Positions 35,167-46,000 of a stretch of 64,000 nucleotides of DNA are shown here, one piece after another. This stretch comes from Fen731 sp964481885 (GTDB lineage Bacteria > Actinomycetota > Humimicrobiia > Humimicrobiales > Humimicrobiaceae), in the NCBI GenBank assembly GCA_964481885.1, contig CAYZUS010000004.1, forward strand, positions 23,282 through 87,281, read 5' to 3'. The position numbers and the translations under genes are program-made. How positions within the stretch are numbered: position 1 is the first letter of the stretch; the number at the start of each line of letters is the position of its first letter. The notes beneath the pieces were generated by a model. It saw only the letters and a list, made by a program, of their open reading frames with translations. It searched no databases and was not told where the DNA came from.

Positions 35167-38100
35167 TTAGTTGCGGGCAACCTTTGCGGCCGCAGGCTGC
35201 CTTGATTTTCTAAAATTTTTATTTTTAAGGGCATCTTTTAAAAACTTCCCTGTATATGAGATATCAGTTTGGGCAATTTCTTCAGGGGTCCCTTTTGCAA
35301 TTATCTGCCCTCCCCTGTCTCCGCCTTCTGGTCCAAGGTCGATTATATAATCTGCAGATTTTATGACTTCCAGATTATGCTCTATCACTACGACAGAGTT
35401 GCCTGCATCAACAAGTTTGTCCAGTATGGTCAGCAGCTTGCTGATGTCCTCAAAATGCAGGCCCGTAGTCGGCTCGTCCAGGATATACATGGTATTTCCT
35501 GTACTCCTTTTTGAAAGTTCAGTAGAAAGTTTGACACGTTGTGCTTCACCGCCGGAAAGAGTTGTTGATGACTGGCCAAGTTTTATATACCCGAGGCCCA
35601 CATCGTTTATGAATTCAAGCTTGTTTCTTATCCTCGGTATGTTTTTAAAATAATTCAGCGCTTCTTCGACTGTCATATCCAATACTTCGGCGATATTTTT
35701 ATCTTTAAACCTGACTTCAAGAGTTTCCCTGTTATACCTTTTACCTTTACATACCTCACATGGTACATATATGTCAGGTAAAAAGTGCATTTCAATCATT
35801 ATCTGTCCGTCACCTGAGCATGCCTCGCATCTGCCGCCTTTGACATTAAATGAAAATCTTCCGGCTTTGTACCCCATCATCTTTGCGTCCTGTGTCTGCG
35901 CAAAAATATCTCTTATATGGGTGAACACTCCGGTATATGTTGCAGGGTTTGATCTCGGAGTTCTTCCTATAGGTGACTGGTCAATGACTATTACTTTATC
36001 CAGGTTGGCATAATTCAATATACCGTCATGTCTGCCCGCCTTTTCATTTGATCTCATCAGAAGGCTTGAGAGTGCAGGATAAAGGATTTCATTGATGAGC
36101 GTGCTTTTACCGGAACCGGAAACTCCGGTTACAGCTACAAACTTTCCAAGAGGTATTTCAACATCAATGTTTTTCAGGTTGTGCTCTTTTGCGCCTTTAA
36201 TAACTATGCTTTTACCGTTTCCTTCCCTCCTTGTCTGCGGAACCGGTATATTTTTTTCTCCTGAAAGGTATTTCCCTGTAATTGAGTTCTCGCAGCTCAT
36301 GATCTCTTTTAGTGTCCCGCTGCATACAATTCTCCCCCCGTGTATACCGGCGCCAGGACCTATGTCTGCGATCCAGTCTGCGGAACGCATCGTCTCTTCG
36401 TCATGTTCAATAACAATGATTGTATTGCCAAGGTTTCTCAGTCTTTTTAAGGCATTAATAAGTTTATTGTTGTCCCGCTGGTGAAGGCCTATGCTGGGTT
36501 CATCGAGTATATAGAGCACTCCCACGAGCCCTGAGCCTATCTGGGTAGCGAGCCTTATCCTTTGTGATTCGCCGCCAGAGAGTGAGCCTGAGTGCCTGTC
36601 GAGAGCAAGATAACCAAGGCCGACATCCTTTAAAAAATTAAGCCTTTCCAGTATTTCTTTAATGAGCCTTTCGCCGATTAACTTTTCCCTTGTATTAAGC
36701 TTCAGGCCATTGAGCCATATTATGGCATCTTCCACAGTTAAGCCCGCGAAATCCGATATGGACATGTCTCCTATTTTTACGGCCAGAACTTCAGGTTTGA
36801 GCCTTTTTCCGTTGCATCCCGTGCATGGTGAGTCCATCACCATTCTCTCAATTTTGCCCCTTTGCTCTTCGGATTCTGTCTCGATGTACCTTCTGCTTAA
36901 GTTGTTTGCAAGACCCTCGAATTTAAGATAATAGAATCTCATTTCACCTTTATGGTTTCTGTACTTTACCCTTATCTTCTCGCCGTCTGTGCCGTAAAGA
37001 ATCAGCTTTTTTGAACTGTCCTCCATGTTGTCAAACGGAACATCAAGACTGAAATTGTACTGTTCTGCAAGGCTGCGCATCAGCTGTGAATAATAATTGG
37101 AGTATGCCATGTTAAAAAACGGGATCGCTCCACCATTTATTGAAAGTGAAGGAAATTCGACTATCAGTGAAGGGTCTATCTCTTTTTTTACTCCAAGGCC
37201 CCCGCAAATCTTACAGGCTCCGTATGGGCTGTTAAACGAAAACATTCTGGGAGACAGTTCTTCAAAACTCACGCCGCAGTCAACACAGGTATAATTTTCA
37301 GAGAATGTCAGAATTTCGACTTCACCGGTGGTACCATCAGAATTGGCAGCAGCAGTGCTAAAATTTGCAGTGCCGCTGGGGTTCCCCGCAGAATTAACGC
37401 CAGAAATGTTTAAATTGGCAGTATTATCGGTATTGCCTGCCGAATTGTCATAAATGGTGCGATTGCCGGTCAGCTCAATACGCACAATTCCTTCGCTTTC
37501 CCTTAGGGATATCTCTATATCCTCCGTCAGCCTTTTTTTAATATCCGGGGAGATGCTCAGTCTGTCTACGACTATTTCAATATTGTGTTTTTTATTTTTA
37601 TCAAGAACAATAGCTGTTCCATCAGACAGGTCATGTATGAGACCGTCTATTTTTACTCTTATGTAACCATCTTTTTTTATTGATTCAAATACTTTCTGGT
37701 ATTCACCTTTCCTGCCCCTGACAACAGGTGCAAGTACCAGAAACTTTGTGTCAGCCGGCAATTCCATGATTCTGTCGACTATCTGGTCAACTGTCTGCTT
37801 CGTAATCGGTTTTCCGCAAACATAACAATAAGGTATCCCGATGTTTGCATAAAGCACCCTTAAATAATCATAAATCTCTGTAATGGTCCCGACTGTGGAT
37901 CTGGGATTTTTGGATACTCCCTTCTGGTTTATGGAAACAGCCGGTGAGAGCCCTTCTATGAGGTCGACATCCGGTTTGTCCATCTGCCCCAAAAACTGTC
38001 TTGCATAAGATGACAGTGATTCCACATACCTTCTCTGGCCCTCTGCATACAGGGTATCAAAAGCAAGAGATGACTTGCCTGAGCCGCTTACTCCGGTAAA

Positions 38101-38187
38101 AACTATAAACTTGTCACGGGGTATGCGAAGATTTACATTTTTGAGGTTATGTTCCCTTGCGCCTTTTATTACTATTTCTGACTTCAT
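35167..38187 (-). CDS. uvrA: Excinuclease ABC subunit A (UvrA) with Asn/Ser-rich insertion
   Basis: A 1,006-residue UvrA, longer than the usual roughly 940-950. Both ABC halves are intact: Walker A GVSGSGKSS and GVSGSGKST, signatures LSGGESQRIRLA and LSGGEAQRVKLS, Walker B ILDEPSIGLH and ILDEPTTGLH, and two zinc fingers (CVDCG...CKICG; CEAC...CEVC). It scans DNA for damage and loads UvrB. At about residues 240-292 there is a low-complexity, Asn/Ser/Gly/Ala-rich stretch, GNRTIYDNSAGNTDNTA onward, immediately before the first zinc finger; most UvrA proteins lack it. No clear ribosome binding site precedes the ATG. Confidence 0.96.
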   Translation of the reverse strand: MKSEIVIKGAREHNLKNVNLRIPRDKFIVFTGVSGSGKSSLAFDTLYAEGQRRYVESLSSYARQFLGQMDKPDVDLIEGLSPAVSINQKGVSKNPRSTVGTITEIYDYLRVLYANIGIPYCYVCGKPITKQTVDQIVDRIMELPADTKFLVLAPVVRGRKGEYQKVFESIKKDGYIRVKIDGLIHDLSDGTAIVLDKNKKHNIEIVVDRLSISPDIKKRLTEDIEISLRESEGIVRIELTGNRTIYDNSAGNTDNTANLNISGVNSAGNPSGTANFSTAAANSDGTTGEVEILTFSENYTCVDCGVSFEELSPRMFSFNSPYGACKICGGLGVKKEIDPSLIVEFPSLSINGGAIPFFNMAYSNYYSQLMRSLAEQYNFSLDVPFDNMEDSSKKLILYGTDGEKIRVKYRNHKGEMRFYYLKFEGLANNLSRRYIETESEEQRGKIERMVMDSPCTGCNGKRLKPEVLAVKIGDMSISDFAGLTVEDAIIWLNGLKLNTREKLIGERLIKEILERLNFLKDVGLGYLALDRHSGSLSGGESQRIRLATQIGSGLVGVLYILDEPSIGLHQRDNNKLINALKRLRNLGNTIIVIEHDEETMRSADWIADIGPGAGIHGGRIVCSGTLKEIMSCENSITGKYLSGEKNIPVPQTRREGNGKSIVIKGAKEHNLKNIDVEIPLGKFVAVTGVSGSGKSTLINEILYPALSSLLMRSNEKAGRHDGILNYANLDKVIVIDQSPIGRTPRSNPATYTGVFTHIRDIFAQTQDAKMMGYKAGRFSFNVKGGRCEACSGDGQIMIEMHFLPDIYVPCEVCKGKRYNRETLEVRFKDKNIAEVLDMTVEEALNYFKNIPRIRNKLEFINDVGLGYIKLGQSSTTLSGGEAQRVKLSTELSKRSTGNTMYILDEPTTGLHFEDISKLLTILDKLVDAGNSVVVIEHNLEVIKSADYIIDLGPEGGDRGGQIIAKGTPEEIAQTDISYTGKFLKDALKNKNFRKSRQPAAAKVARN

Positions 38188-38369
38188 ATTTTAATGGTTT
38201 TTAACAACCTTGTTTTGTATTTATTATTTAAGGCTGTTTTTGATTATAAGTTGTCAATTTTTTAAATATTTTTTGATTGTTATGCTGTTTTACAAGTATT
38301 TCACTGATTACCACTCAGATTTCCAGTTAAATTGTTACAATTTTTTAAAAAATTCTGAGTAATTTTTTG

Positions 38370-40430
38370 CTATATCCTTGCTATCTTTTTGATCCTTTTT
38401 ATTTCATCCCTGATTATTGCTGCTTTTTCAAAATCAAGTTCCTGAGCCGCAAGGTGCATCTCTTCTTCAAGTCCGCTTATTATATTATCTATTCTGGATA
38501 AGTCCATAGACATCAGCGTGTCTTCTGTAAATGAACCTCTTTTTTCCGATACTGCCGCTGCAGATGCCGACGCTGAGGCTTTTCTGGATTCTTTTTTTGA
38601 TTTTATGCCTGAAGCAAAAAGGATATCGGAAATACTTTTGCTTATCGTGACAGGCACTATGCCGTTTTTTTCGTTATACTCCATCTGGATTGTCCGTCTG
38701 CGGTTTGTTTCATCCACAGCATATTTAATGGATTTGGTTATATTATCGGCATACATTATTACTGTTCCATTGACATTCCTGGAGGCCCTTCCTATTGTCT
38801 GAATAAGCGAGGTTTCCGAACGCAAAAACCCCTCCTTGTCTGCATCCAGTATTGCTACAAGCGATACTTCAGGAAGATCGAGTCCCTCGCGCAGAAGATT
38901 TATCCCGACAAGGACATCAAAATCACCGTTTCGCAGACCTCTTAATATTTCAATCCTCTCAAGCGTGTCGATATTTGAATGCAGGTAACGCACCCTTATA
39001 CTTTTTCCTGCAAAATAATCCGCCAGGTCTTCTGCCATTTTTTTTGTCAGAGTGGTAACCAGTACCCTTTCGGTTGCGGCGACCCTCTTTTTTATCTCGG
39101 ACAAAAGGTCATCTATCTGGCCCTTTGAAGGCCTGATTGATATTACCGGATCGATAAGACCGGTGGGTCTTATTATCTGTTCTGATATTTGTGAACTGAC
39201 TTTATATTCAAATGGCCCGGGAGTAGCTGAAGTAAATACCACTCTTTGCATTTTTGCCAGGAATTCATCAAACATCAAGGGCCTGTTATCAAGCGCAGAG
39301 GGCAGCCTGAACCCGAAATCCACCAGCGTCTGCTTCCTTGACCTGTCGCCTTCAAACATTCCCCGCACCTGCGGAACTGAAATATGGGATTCGTCGATTA
39401 TTGTCAGGAATTCACCGGGGAAAAAATCAATGAGTGTGTTCGGAGTTTCGCCGGGGGTTTTGCCAAGAATATGGCGCGAATAATTCTCTATTCCACCGCA
39501 GAAACCTATCTCTGTAATCATCTCCATGTCGTATCTTGTTCTTGACTCGAGCCTTTGCGCTTCAAGCAGTTTGCCGTTGCTTTTAAAGTATTCAAGCCTT
39601 GAAATCAGCTCAGCTTCTATTGTTTCGAGTGCCTTTTCGACCCATTCCGGCCTTGCAAGAAAATGAGTCGCAGGAGAAATTACTACGGTTTCAATATCTG
39701 AAAAAATCTCACCGGATACAGGGTCAAACTCGATTATCCTTTCGACTTCATCTCCAAAAAGCTGTACTTTAAGTGCCTTGTTCTGGTAAGCCGGGAAAAT
39801 TTCAATATTGTCCCCCTTTACCCTGAAATTGCCCTGTGAAAATTCATAGTCATTTCTTTCGTATTTTACGTTTACCAGATTTCTTATAAGCTTGTCTCTC
39901 GGATACTGCCCGTTTTTCTTTATAAATATCATCTGTTTTTCATATTCGACAGGCGAGCCAAGATTGTAGATACATGAGACACTGGCAACCACTATCGTGT
40001 CTTTGCGCATTATAAGAGAATTAGTGGTCGAAAGCCGCAGTTTTTCTATCTCCTCATTTATCGAAGTATCCTTTTCGATATACATGTCTTTGCTGGGTAT
40101 ATAAGCTTCGGGCTGGTAGTAGTCATAGTAGCTGACAAAGTATTCGACTGCATTATCCGGAAAAAATTCCCTGAACTCGCTGCAGAGCTGGGCCGCAAGG
40201 GTCTTGTTTGGAGCAAGTACAAGCGTTGGCAGCTGGACTTTCTGTATGACATTTGCCATCGTATAAGTCTTTCCTGAACCTGTGACACCGAGGAGAGTCT
40301 GGTACTTGGCGCCGCTGTTTATTCCTGCGGAAAGCTGCGTTATGGCGTTTCCCTGGTCACCCTGCGGTCTGTAGTTGGAAACGATCCTGAATATATTGGT
40401 ATTATTGTCAGTATCAGTATTTGATTGCAT
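38370..40430 (-). CDS. uvrB: Excinuclease ABC subunit B (UvrB)
   Basis: A 686-residue UvrB. Walker A GVTGSGKTYTMA, the beta-hairpin region with YYDYYQPEAY, helicase motifs DESH and RVLVTTLTKKMAEDL, QTIGRASRN, and a C-terminal UVR coiled coil (EEEMHLAAQELDFEKAAIIRDEIKRI) are present. It verifies damage and recruits UvrC. Its ATG lies inside the 3' end of coaE (17-base overlap), so translation is probably coupled. A short Ala/Ser run (KASASASAAAVSEKRGS) is present in the C-terminal linker. Confidence 0.97.
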   Translation of the reverse strand: MQSNTDTDNNTNIFRIVSNYRPQGDQGNAITQLSAGINSGAKYQTLLGVTGSGKTYTMANVIQKVQLPTLVLAPNKTLAAQLCSEFREFFPDNAVEYFVSYYDYYQPEAYIPSKDMYIEKDTSINEEIEKLRLSTTNSLIMRKDTIVVASVSCIYNLGSPVEYEKQMIFIKKNGQYPRDKLIRNLVNVKYERNDYEFSQGNFRVKGDNIEIFPAYQNKALKVQLFGDEVERIIEFDPVSGEIFSDIETVVISPATHFLARPEWVEKALETIEAELISRLEYFKSNGKLLEAQRLESRTRYDMEMITEIGFCGGIENYSRHILGKTPGETPNTLIDFFPGEFLTIIDESHISVPQVRGMFEGDRSRKQTLVDFGFRLPSALDNRPLMFDEFLAKMQRVVFTSATPGPFEYKVSSQISEQIIRPTGLIDPVISIRPSKGQIDDLLSEIKKRVAATERVLVTTLTKKMAEDLADYFAGKSIRVRYLHSNIDTLERIEILRGLRNGDFDVLVGINLLREGLDLPEVSLVAILDADKEGFLRSETSLIQTIGRASRNVNGTVIMYADNITKSIKYAVDETNRRRTIQMEYNEKNGIVPVTISKSISDILFASGIKSKKESRKASASASAAAVSEKRGSFTEDTLMSMDLSRIDNIISGLEEEMHLAAQELDFEKAAIIRDEIKRIKKIARI

Positions 40431-41034
40431 ATATATCGGGCTTTATTTTTTCTGCCAGCTCAAAAATTCTTTCCCTAAGGCTGTCTTTTGAACCGTTATT
40501 TCTGATTGTAAAATTCACTGATTTTTTAATATATTTTATATGCTGGCCCTCAAGGCGCAAAATTGCTTCACTTTCAGTCAGGCCGGTTTTATTTTTCAAT
40601 AATTTAAGTCTTATCCTCTTGTCTGCGGTGACCCGGATAATCGAATCGCACAATTTATGGATGTCATTATTAAAAAGTATTGCCGCATCTATAATGACAC
40701 ACCTGGCATCTTTATTTTTTTTCAGGAATTCTTTGATTTTTTTTAGGATTTCGTCTGCCATTATATTATTGAGCTTTTCAAGTTCAGCTTTTGACGAAAA
40801 GACTATTCTTCCGAGGCTTTTATAATCAACCAGGCCATCTGCACCCAGCACGCACTCACCGAAACATCCTTTTAAGCTTTCGACCAAAGCAGTATTTTCA
40901 CAGTATATTTCTTTTGCCAGTGAGTCGACATCCAGTACAATAGTTTCCCCTATAAATTCTTTAAGGTATGAGCAAACCGTGCTTTTGCCCGATGCCATCT
41001 TTCCGGCAATCCCAATAATATAAACCGGCCTCAC
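40414..41034 (-). CDS. coaE: Dephospho-CoA kinase
   Basis: A 206-residue P-loop kinase. GIAGKMASGKSTVC is the Walker A, followed by the DVDSLAKEIY segment with the substrate Asp and a LID region with R-x-x-x-Q (LRLEGQH). It phosphorylates dephospho-CoA in the last step of CoA synthesis. The start codon is GTG, with AAAAAGGG directly abutting it, an unusually short spacing. It overlaps uvrB by 17 bases. The rpsA-coaE-uvrB order is typical of Actinomycetota. Confidence 0.93.
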   Translation of the reverse strand: MRPVYIIGIAGKMASGKSTVCSYLKEFIGETIVLDVDSLAKEIYCENTALVESLKGCFGECVLGADGLVDYKSLGRIVFSSKAELEKLNNIMADEILKKIKEFLKKNKDARCVIIDAAILFNNDIHKLCDSIIRVTADKRIRLKLLKNKTGLTESEAILRLEGQHIKYIKKSVNFTIRNNGSKDSLRERIFELAEKIKPDIYAIKY

Positions 41035-41301
41035 CCCTTTTTTTAAAGATTTTCCAAAGATATACAGAATGTAAAATATACCATGGTTTTACAACTTTTC
41101 ATTAATAATACCAAGTGAAAAATTCCAAGGCATACATCTTTTTATAAATAATACCTTAAGAATGTTATTTTAGATATATGATGGTTATCCTGGCCAGGCC
41201 AGGATTGTTCCATATCCGACAGTATCAAAACCAAGGCGTCGAGTGTTAAAAAATTATGCTTAAAAGCTAAAAATCTCAAATAAAAATATAACAGTTAAAA
41301 A

Positions 41302-41356
41302 AAATATTCCGGTATATTAATCTTTGCATTTAAGACTTCCTATACCGGAAATATTT
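41302..41356 (-). terminator. Rho-independent terminator of rpsA
   Basis: AAATATTCCGGTATA (41302-41316) pairs with TATACCGGAAATATTT (41341-41356), with a single bulge, and is followed on the minus strand by eight T. It lies about 70 bases past the rpsA stop. The remaining 41035-41301 region before coaE is AT-rich; I see no gene in it. Confidence 0.85.
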
Positions 41357-41428
41357 TTAATTACTATATTTAAACTTTGCCTTAAGGTTCTCCGGATATG
41401 CTCCGCCTTATTTCATTACTTAAGCTTT

Positions 41429-42829
41429 TTAATCCAGGTTTGCCTCATGTTTCATTTCTTCAAGAAGCTTTTTTATGGTCTTTTTCTTTTCAGCGTCTAC
41501 GCCACCCTCAGAATCAGGTTCAGCTTCTTTGCTTTCAGCTTTAACCTTTCCTTTGGAACCTTTGGATACTTCATCTGTTTCAGCGCTATCGGCAACATCT
41601 GCAGAGACTTCCTCTGCTTCTTCAGTCTCAGGAGTCTGTTCCTGAAGATTTTCTCCAGCGTCCTGATCCTGTGCCTTTCCCCTGAATTCCTCGTAAGCTT
41701 TCTTTTCATCAGCAAGTTCAGGATGTTCAACCTGTCTTACACTGAACGCCATTCTTCTCTTATCAAAATCAATATCTATGATCCTGACCTGAAGCTCATC
41801 CCCTATTTTTGCGACGTCACTTGGCCTTTTGACCATTTCCACAGCAAGCTCTGAAATATGTACAAGACCTTCCATTCCCTGCTCAATCTGTACAAAGAGA
41901 CCGAATTTTACAATTCTTGTTACTTTACCGGTGGCAACGTCTTTTATTTTAAACTTCTTTATCTTCTCAAGCCATGGATCTTTCTGTGTCTGCTTCAGAC
42001 CCAGAGACAATCTTTGCTTGTCTCTATCAATATCCAAAACTTCAACGCTTACCTCGTCATTGACCTTTATAACTTCTGAAGGATGCTTTACATGATTCCA
42101 TGACAGTTCAGAAATATGGATGAGTCCGTCAATACCGTCAACATCCACAAAAGCTCCGAAGTCAGCAATACTTGTAATTATACCATCCCTTATCTGTCCT
42201 ACTTCAATACTGTCAAGAGCTGCTTTTCTCTGCTCTTTTCTTTCACCTTCAATAATTGCTTTTCTTGAAAGAACGACATTATTTCTGTTTCTGTCAACTT
42301 CGATAATCTTGCACTGGCATTTTTCGCCAATGTAAGAAATAAGTTCCCTTGTTTTCCTGACATCGATCAGGGAAGCAGGAAGAAACCCTCTCAATCCGAT
42401 ATCCAGTATCAGGCCTCCCTTTACACATTCTATAACTTCGCCTTCAACGATTTCCTGGTTTCTGTAAATCTCTTCGATTCTGTCAAAGCTTCTTTCGACT
42501 TCGGCCCTCTTTTTTGAAAGAATAAGCCTGCCATCCTGGTCCTCTTTTTGCAGAACCATAATGTCTATAACGTCTTCGATAGTCAGGACTTCTTCAGGCC
42601 TGACATTATTCCTGATTGAAAGTTCTGCCATCGGGATAACGCCTTCTGACTTGTATCCGATATCGATAAGAACTTCGTCTTTATCGATTTTCACCACTTT
42701 TCCCTGTAAAATGTCACCTTCATTAAAACTGATAATGGTGATGTCATAGTTAGGAACCATTTCTCCATTATCGTTTGCGATCATGAAGTTTTCGTCTGTT
42801 AGTCTGTTGATATTGTTGTTTTTAATCAT
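41429..42829 (-). CDS. rpsA: 30S ribosomal protein S1 (four S1 domains)
   Basis: About 466 residues with four S1 RNA-binding repeats at roughly 30-105, 115-185, 200-270 and 285-355. Each has the G-x-V/I...D-x-G-x-x-G or D-F-G-A-F-V-D pattern (VLIDIGYKSEGVIP, LILDIGLRGFLP, FGAFVDVDGIDGLIH, FGLFVQIEQGMEGLVH). The C-terminal 100 residues are acidic and Glu/Lys/Ala-rich, as in actinobacterial S1. It helps mRNA bind the 30S subunit. GGAGGGTGA lies 12 bases upstream of ATG 42829; the upstream ATG at 42850 overlaps that site. Confidence 0.95.
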   Translation of the reverse strand: MIKNNNINRLTDENFMIANDNGEMVPNYDITIISFNEGDILQGKVVKIDKDEVLIDIGYKSEGVIPMAELSIRNNVRPEEVLTIEDVIDIMVLQKEDQDGRLILSKKRAEVERSFDRIEEIYRNQEIVEGEVIECVKGGLILDIGLRGFLPASLIDVRKTRELISYIGEKCQCKIIEVDRNRNNVVLSRKAIIEGERKEQRKAALDSIEVGQIRDGIITSIADFGAFVDVDGIDGLIHISELSWNHVKHPSEVIKVNDEVSVEVLDIDRDKQRLSLGLKQTQKDPWLEKIKKFKIKDVATGKVTRIVKFGLFVQIEQGMEGLVHISELAVEMVKRPSDVAKIGDELQVRIIDIDFDKRRMAFSVRQVEHPELADEKKAYEEFRGKAQDQDAGENLQEQTPETEEAEEVSADVADSAETDEVSKGSKGKVKAESKEAEPDSEGGVDAEKKKTIKKLLEEMKHEANLD

Positions 42830-42987
42830 TATAAAAAAATCACCCTCCATTTTTTCAAATCAAAACGCAAAAAAGGATATCATGCATAAAGCATTTTATC
42901 AATATTTTGTAAATAATATTATAGAAATATTTTATTTATTAAAAAAGGAAAAAATTATAATCTTCCAGCTGGAATTTCGGTAAAAAA

Positions 42988-43092
42988 TCAGATGTACCGG
43001 TTCTCTGCGATTTTAGTGAAGTAATGGGCAAAAACGGATATATTATTTCTTAAACCCGAAGTATCAGATGTACCAGTTCTCTGCGATTTTAA
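42988..43092. repeat. Duplicated copy of the polA 3' end
   Basis: The 28 bases at 43064-43091 that encode the last residues and stop of PolA are repeated at 42988-43015 with one mismatch (ACCGG for ACCAG), 76 bases further downstream. The copy lies beyond the stop codon and is not translated with the gene. Confidence 0.8.
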
Positions 43093-46000
43093 CATCAGCT
43101 TTTAACTTTGTAACAAGCTTAACACAGTTCTCCATTGAATTAATTACAATGCTCTTAACAATATCTGTATCTTTTTTCCTGAATTCAAGCACTATTTCGT
43201 CATGCACATGCAATACTATATTACAGTCGAGTTTCCTGGCGCTGATTTCATTAAAAAGCACTATTGTCGCAAGCTTCATAATATCTGCCGCACTGCCCTG
43301 TATGGGGGTGTTTACTGCAAGCCTTTCGCCAAGGCTCCTGAAGTTTGCATTTGTGCTTGCAAGTTCTTTTATGTATCTCTTCCTGCCGAACATCGTTGTG
43401 GCAACTCCCGTTTTGTAAGCTGTCTCTATCAGGAAGCTTATGTATCTTTTGACTTTGGGATACCTTGCAAAATACAGCCTTATATATTCCCTTGCCTCCT
43501 CTTCTGAAATTGAAAGCCTGTTCTTAAGCCCAAACTCCGTCATTCCGTAAATGATCCCGAAGTTTATTGCTTTTGCCTTTCTTCTTAAATTCTCATCGAC
43601 ATCGCCGTAATTTACTGCAAATATTTCAGAAGCAGTTCTCGTGTGAATGTCCTGGCCGGAATTAAAAGCGCTTATCAGGTCCTCATCCTGTGAAAGATGA
43701 GCCAGTATGCGAAGTTCTATCTGTGAATAATCAGCTGAAATAAGGTAGTCGTAAGCTTTCCCCGGGATGAATGCCTTCCTTATGTGCTTGCCCAGTTCGG
43801 TCCTGACAGGAATATTCTGCAGGTTCGGGTTATTGGAGCTTATCCGCCCAGTAGTGGTTCCGAGCTGGTTGTAAGTAGTGTGCACCCTCCCGTCAGCAGG
43901 ATCAACCAGATTTGGCAGTACATCTATGTAAGTATTTTTCAGCTTGACTTTTTCCCTGTAGTCAAGGATTTTACTTATTACAGGGTGAGAATCATATATT
44001 GCAAAAAGGGAGGCGGCATTGGTGGAAAACCCTGTCTTGGTTTTTTTTGAAGTGGAAAGATTTAGCCTCTTGTATAAAATCTCTGCAAGTTGTTTTGTAG
44101 AATTTATATTAAATTCAGAGCCGCACAGGCTATAAATATCTTTTGTCAGGCTGCCAATATCAATGTCGTATTCTTTAACAAGATGGCCAAGGTATTGCCT
44201 GTCAATATTTACTCCCTTAAATTCCATATCTGCAAGAACTTTTACAAGAGGGCCCTCTATTGTGTCATATAATCGCTCCAGTTCTTCTTCGGCTATTTTT
44301 CCTAAAAGAGTCTCCTCAATCTGAGGATAATTCATAAGCGCTTCCATCATCATGGCAATCATATTGTCTTCCTGCAGCTTTTCCGGATTTTCAGAATCGG
44401 GATCGCCAATACTGCCGGGGCTGCCATAGCTGTCAGCGACTTCAGTGCTGATGGTGGTTTCTGCACTGACGTTCATAGCGATATTGCCGGAGTTTCCAAT
44501 GTCTTTAGAATTGCCGTCGGATGCATTATTATTGTCCATACCGGGATCACCGCCAGTGACCTGATGGCCGGCAATGCTACCAGGGACGCAGGAAACATCA
44601 TTGTGGCCATCGATGGGGTGGCCTCCCTTGACATCAATAGCTCCATCGATACCAGAACTGACTGATTTTTGCGATGTTGTGACTGTGTCGTCGTCTTCGA
44701 AGCTGAAAGCCATCTGGCTGCTTTTTTTAGGGATGTTGCTTATTGTATTGCTGACTTTATGGATCCCTTCGAGGTAATCTTCCTGCGCCGCCACTGGGTC
44801 GATATAATCCGTGATCTCAAATCCAAAGCCGCCAAAACCCGATGCAGTTATGTCTGTTCCCAGAATTTCCAGAAACAGCTCGCCCAAAGAGATGCCGGAT
44901 TTGTCAGCATTTAGAAGCAGGTACAGCATCTTATAATCAAATATCCTGCCCTGCATGTCGATACCACATTTCTCAAGAAATTTATATATTTGCTTTAAGT
45001 CAAAACCAGACTTTATGATTTCACTGTTTTCAAGCAATGCCGCAAGTTCTCTTACTGCCAGCGGATCTTTGAAAGCCTGGCTGTCAAATATATAGTAATT
45101 ATTCAGGCTGTCCATCAAAAGTAAAAATCCTGAAGGTGAGAGCGCGATATAGAGCTTTTTCTCCTCTAAAAATACTGTGCTGCCCGCTAATCCCCTATTT
45201 AGCTTTTTTTTGGGAATTGGTGAATTGTATCCGAAAGACAAATCAGTATATTCTTTGTTTTCTGGTGAGCTTAATACCGGAGTTTCTGACACAGTGGACT
45301 TTGGTCCGGATGCACCAGTCAGGATTCCAGTCCATGGAATAAGAACTCTCTCCGGAGTACCTGACTCTTCGATATTAATTCCGGATGCACCAGATTGAGA
45401 TGTAACTGGAAGAGACGCATCTGCAACTTTAAAGGCCGGTACTTTGAAGTTCCGGGCCGCAGACTTAAGCCTTTTTTTAAGAGCATGAAATTCCAGCAGA
45501 CTGAAAACACTTTCCGCTTTTGCCATATCTAAACCTACGGCACTTTTCATCAGGATTGCCGGTACGTCTATTTGAAGACTGCTGTTTAATTCAATAAGAA
45601 CCCTGCTCTTTTTTGCATCGCTCTCGTTTTCAGTGAGGAGGTTTTTAAGCTTTTCCTTTTTTACATCCTCAATATTTTTGTAGATTTCATCAACGGTTCC
45701 AAACTGTATGATCAATTCCAGGGCCGTTTTCGGCCCGATTCCGATTATTCCCGGTATATTGTCAGAAGCGTCCCCCATAAGCGCAAGCAGTTCCTTAATC
45801 CTGTCAGGGGTTACTCCAAATTTTTCAATAACCTGCGCCTCACCATAGAGAACAGTATCGCTCATTCCTTTTTTCAGGGCCATTACCTTTACATTGTCAG
45901 ATACCAGCTGCAGTATATCTTTGTCGCTTGAAACTATTACTATTTCTTCAAAATAGCCGGCCATTTTGTGGGTGAGTGTAGCAATTATGTCGTCTGCTTC

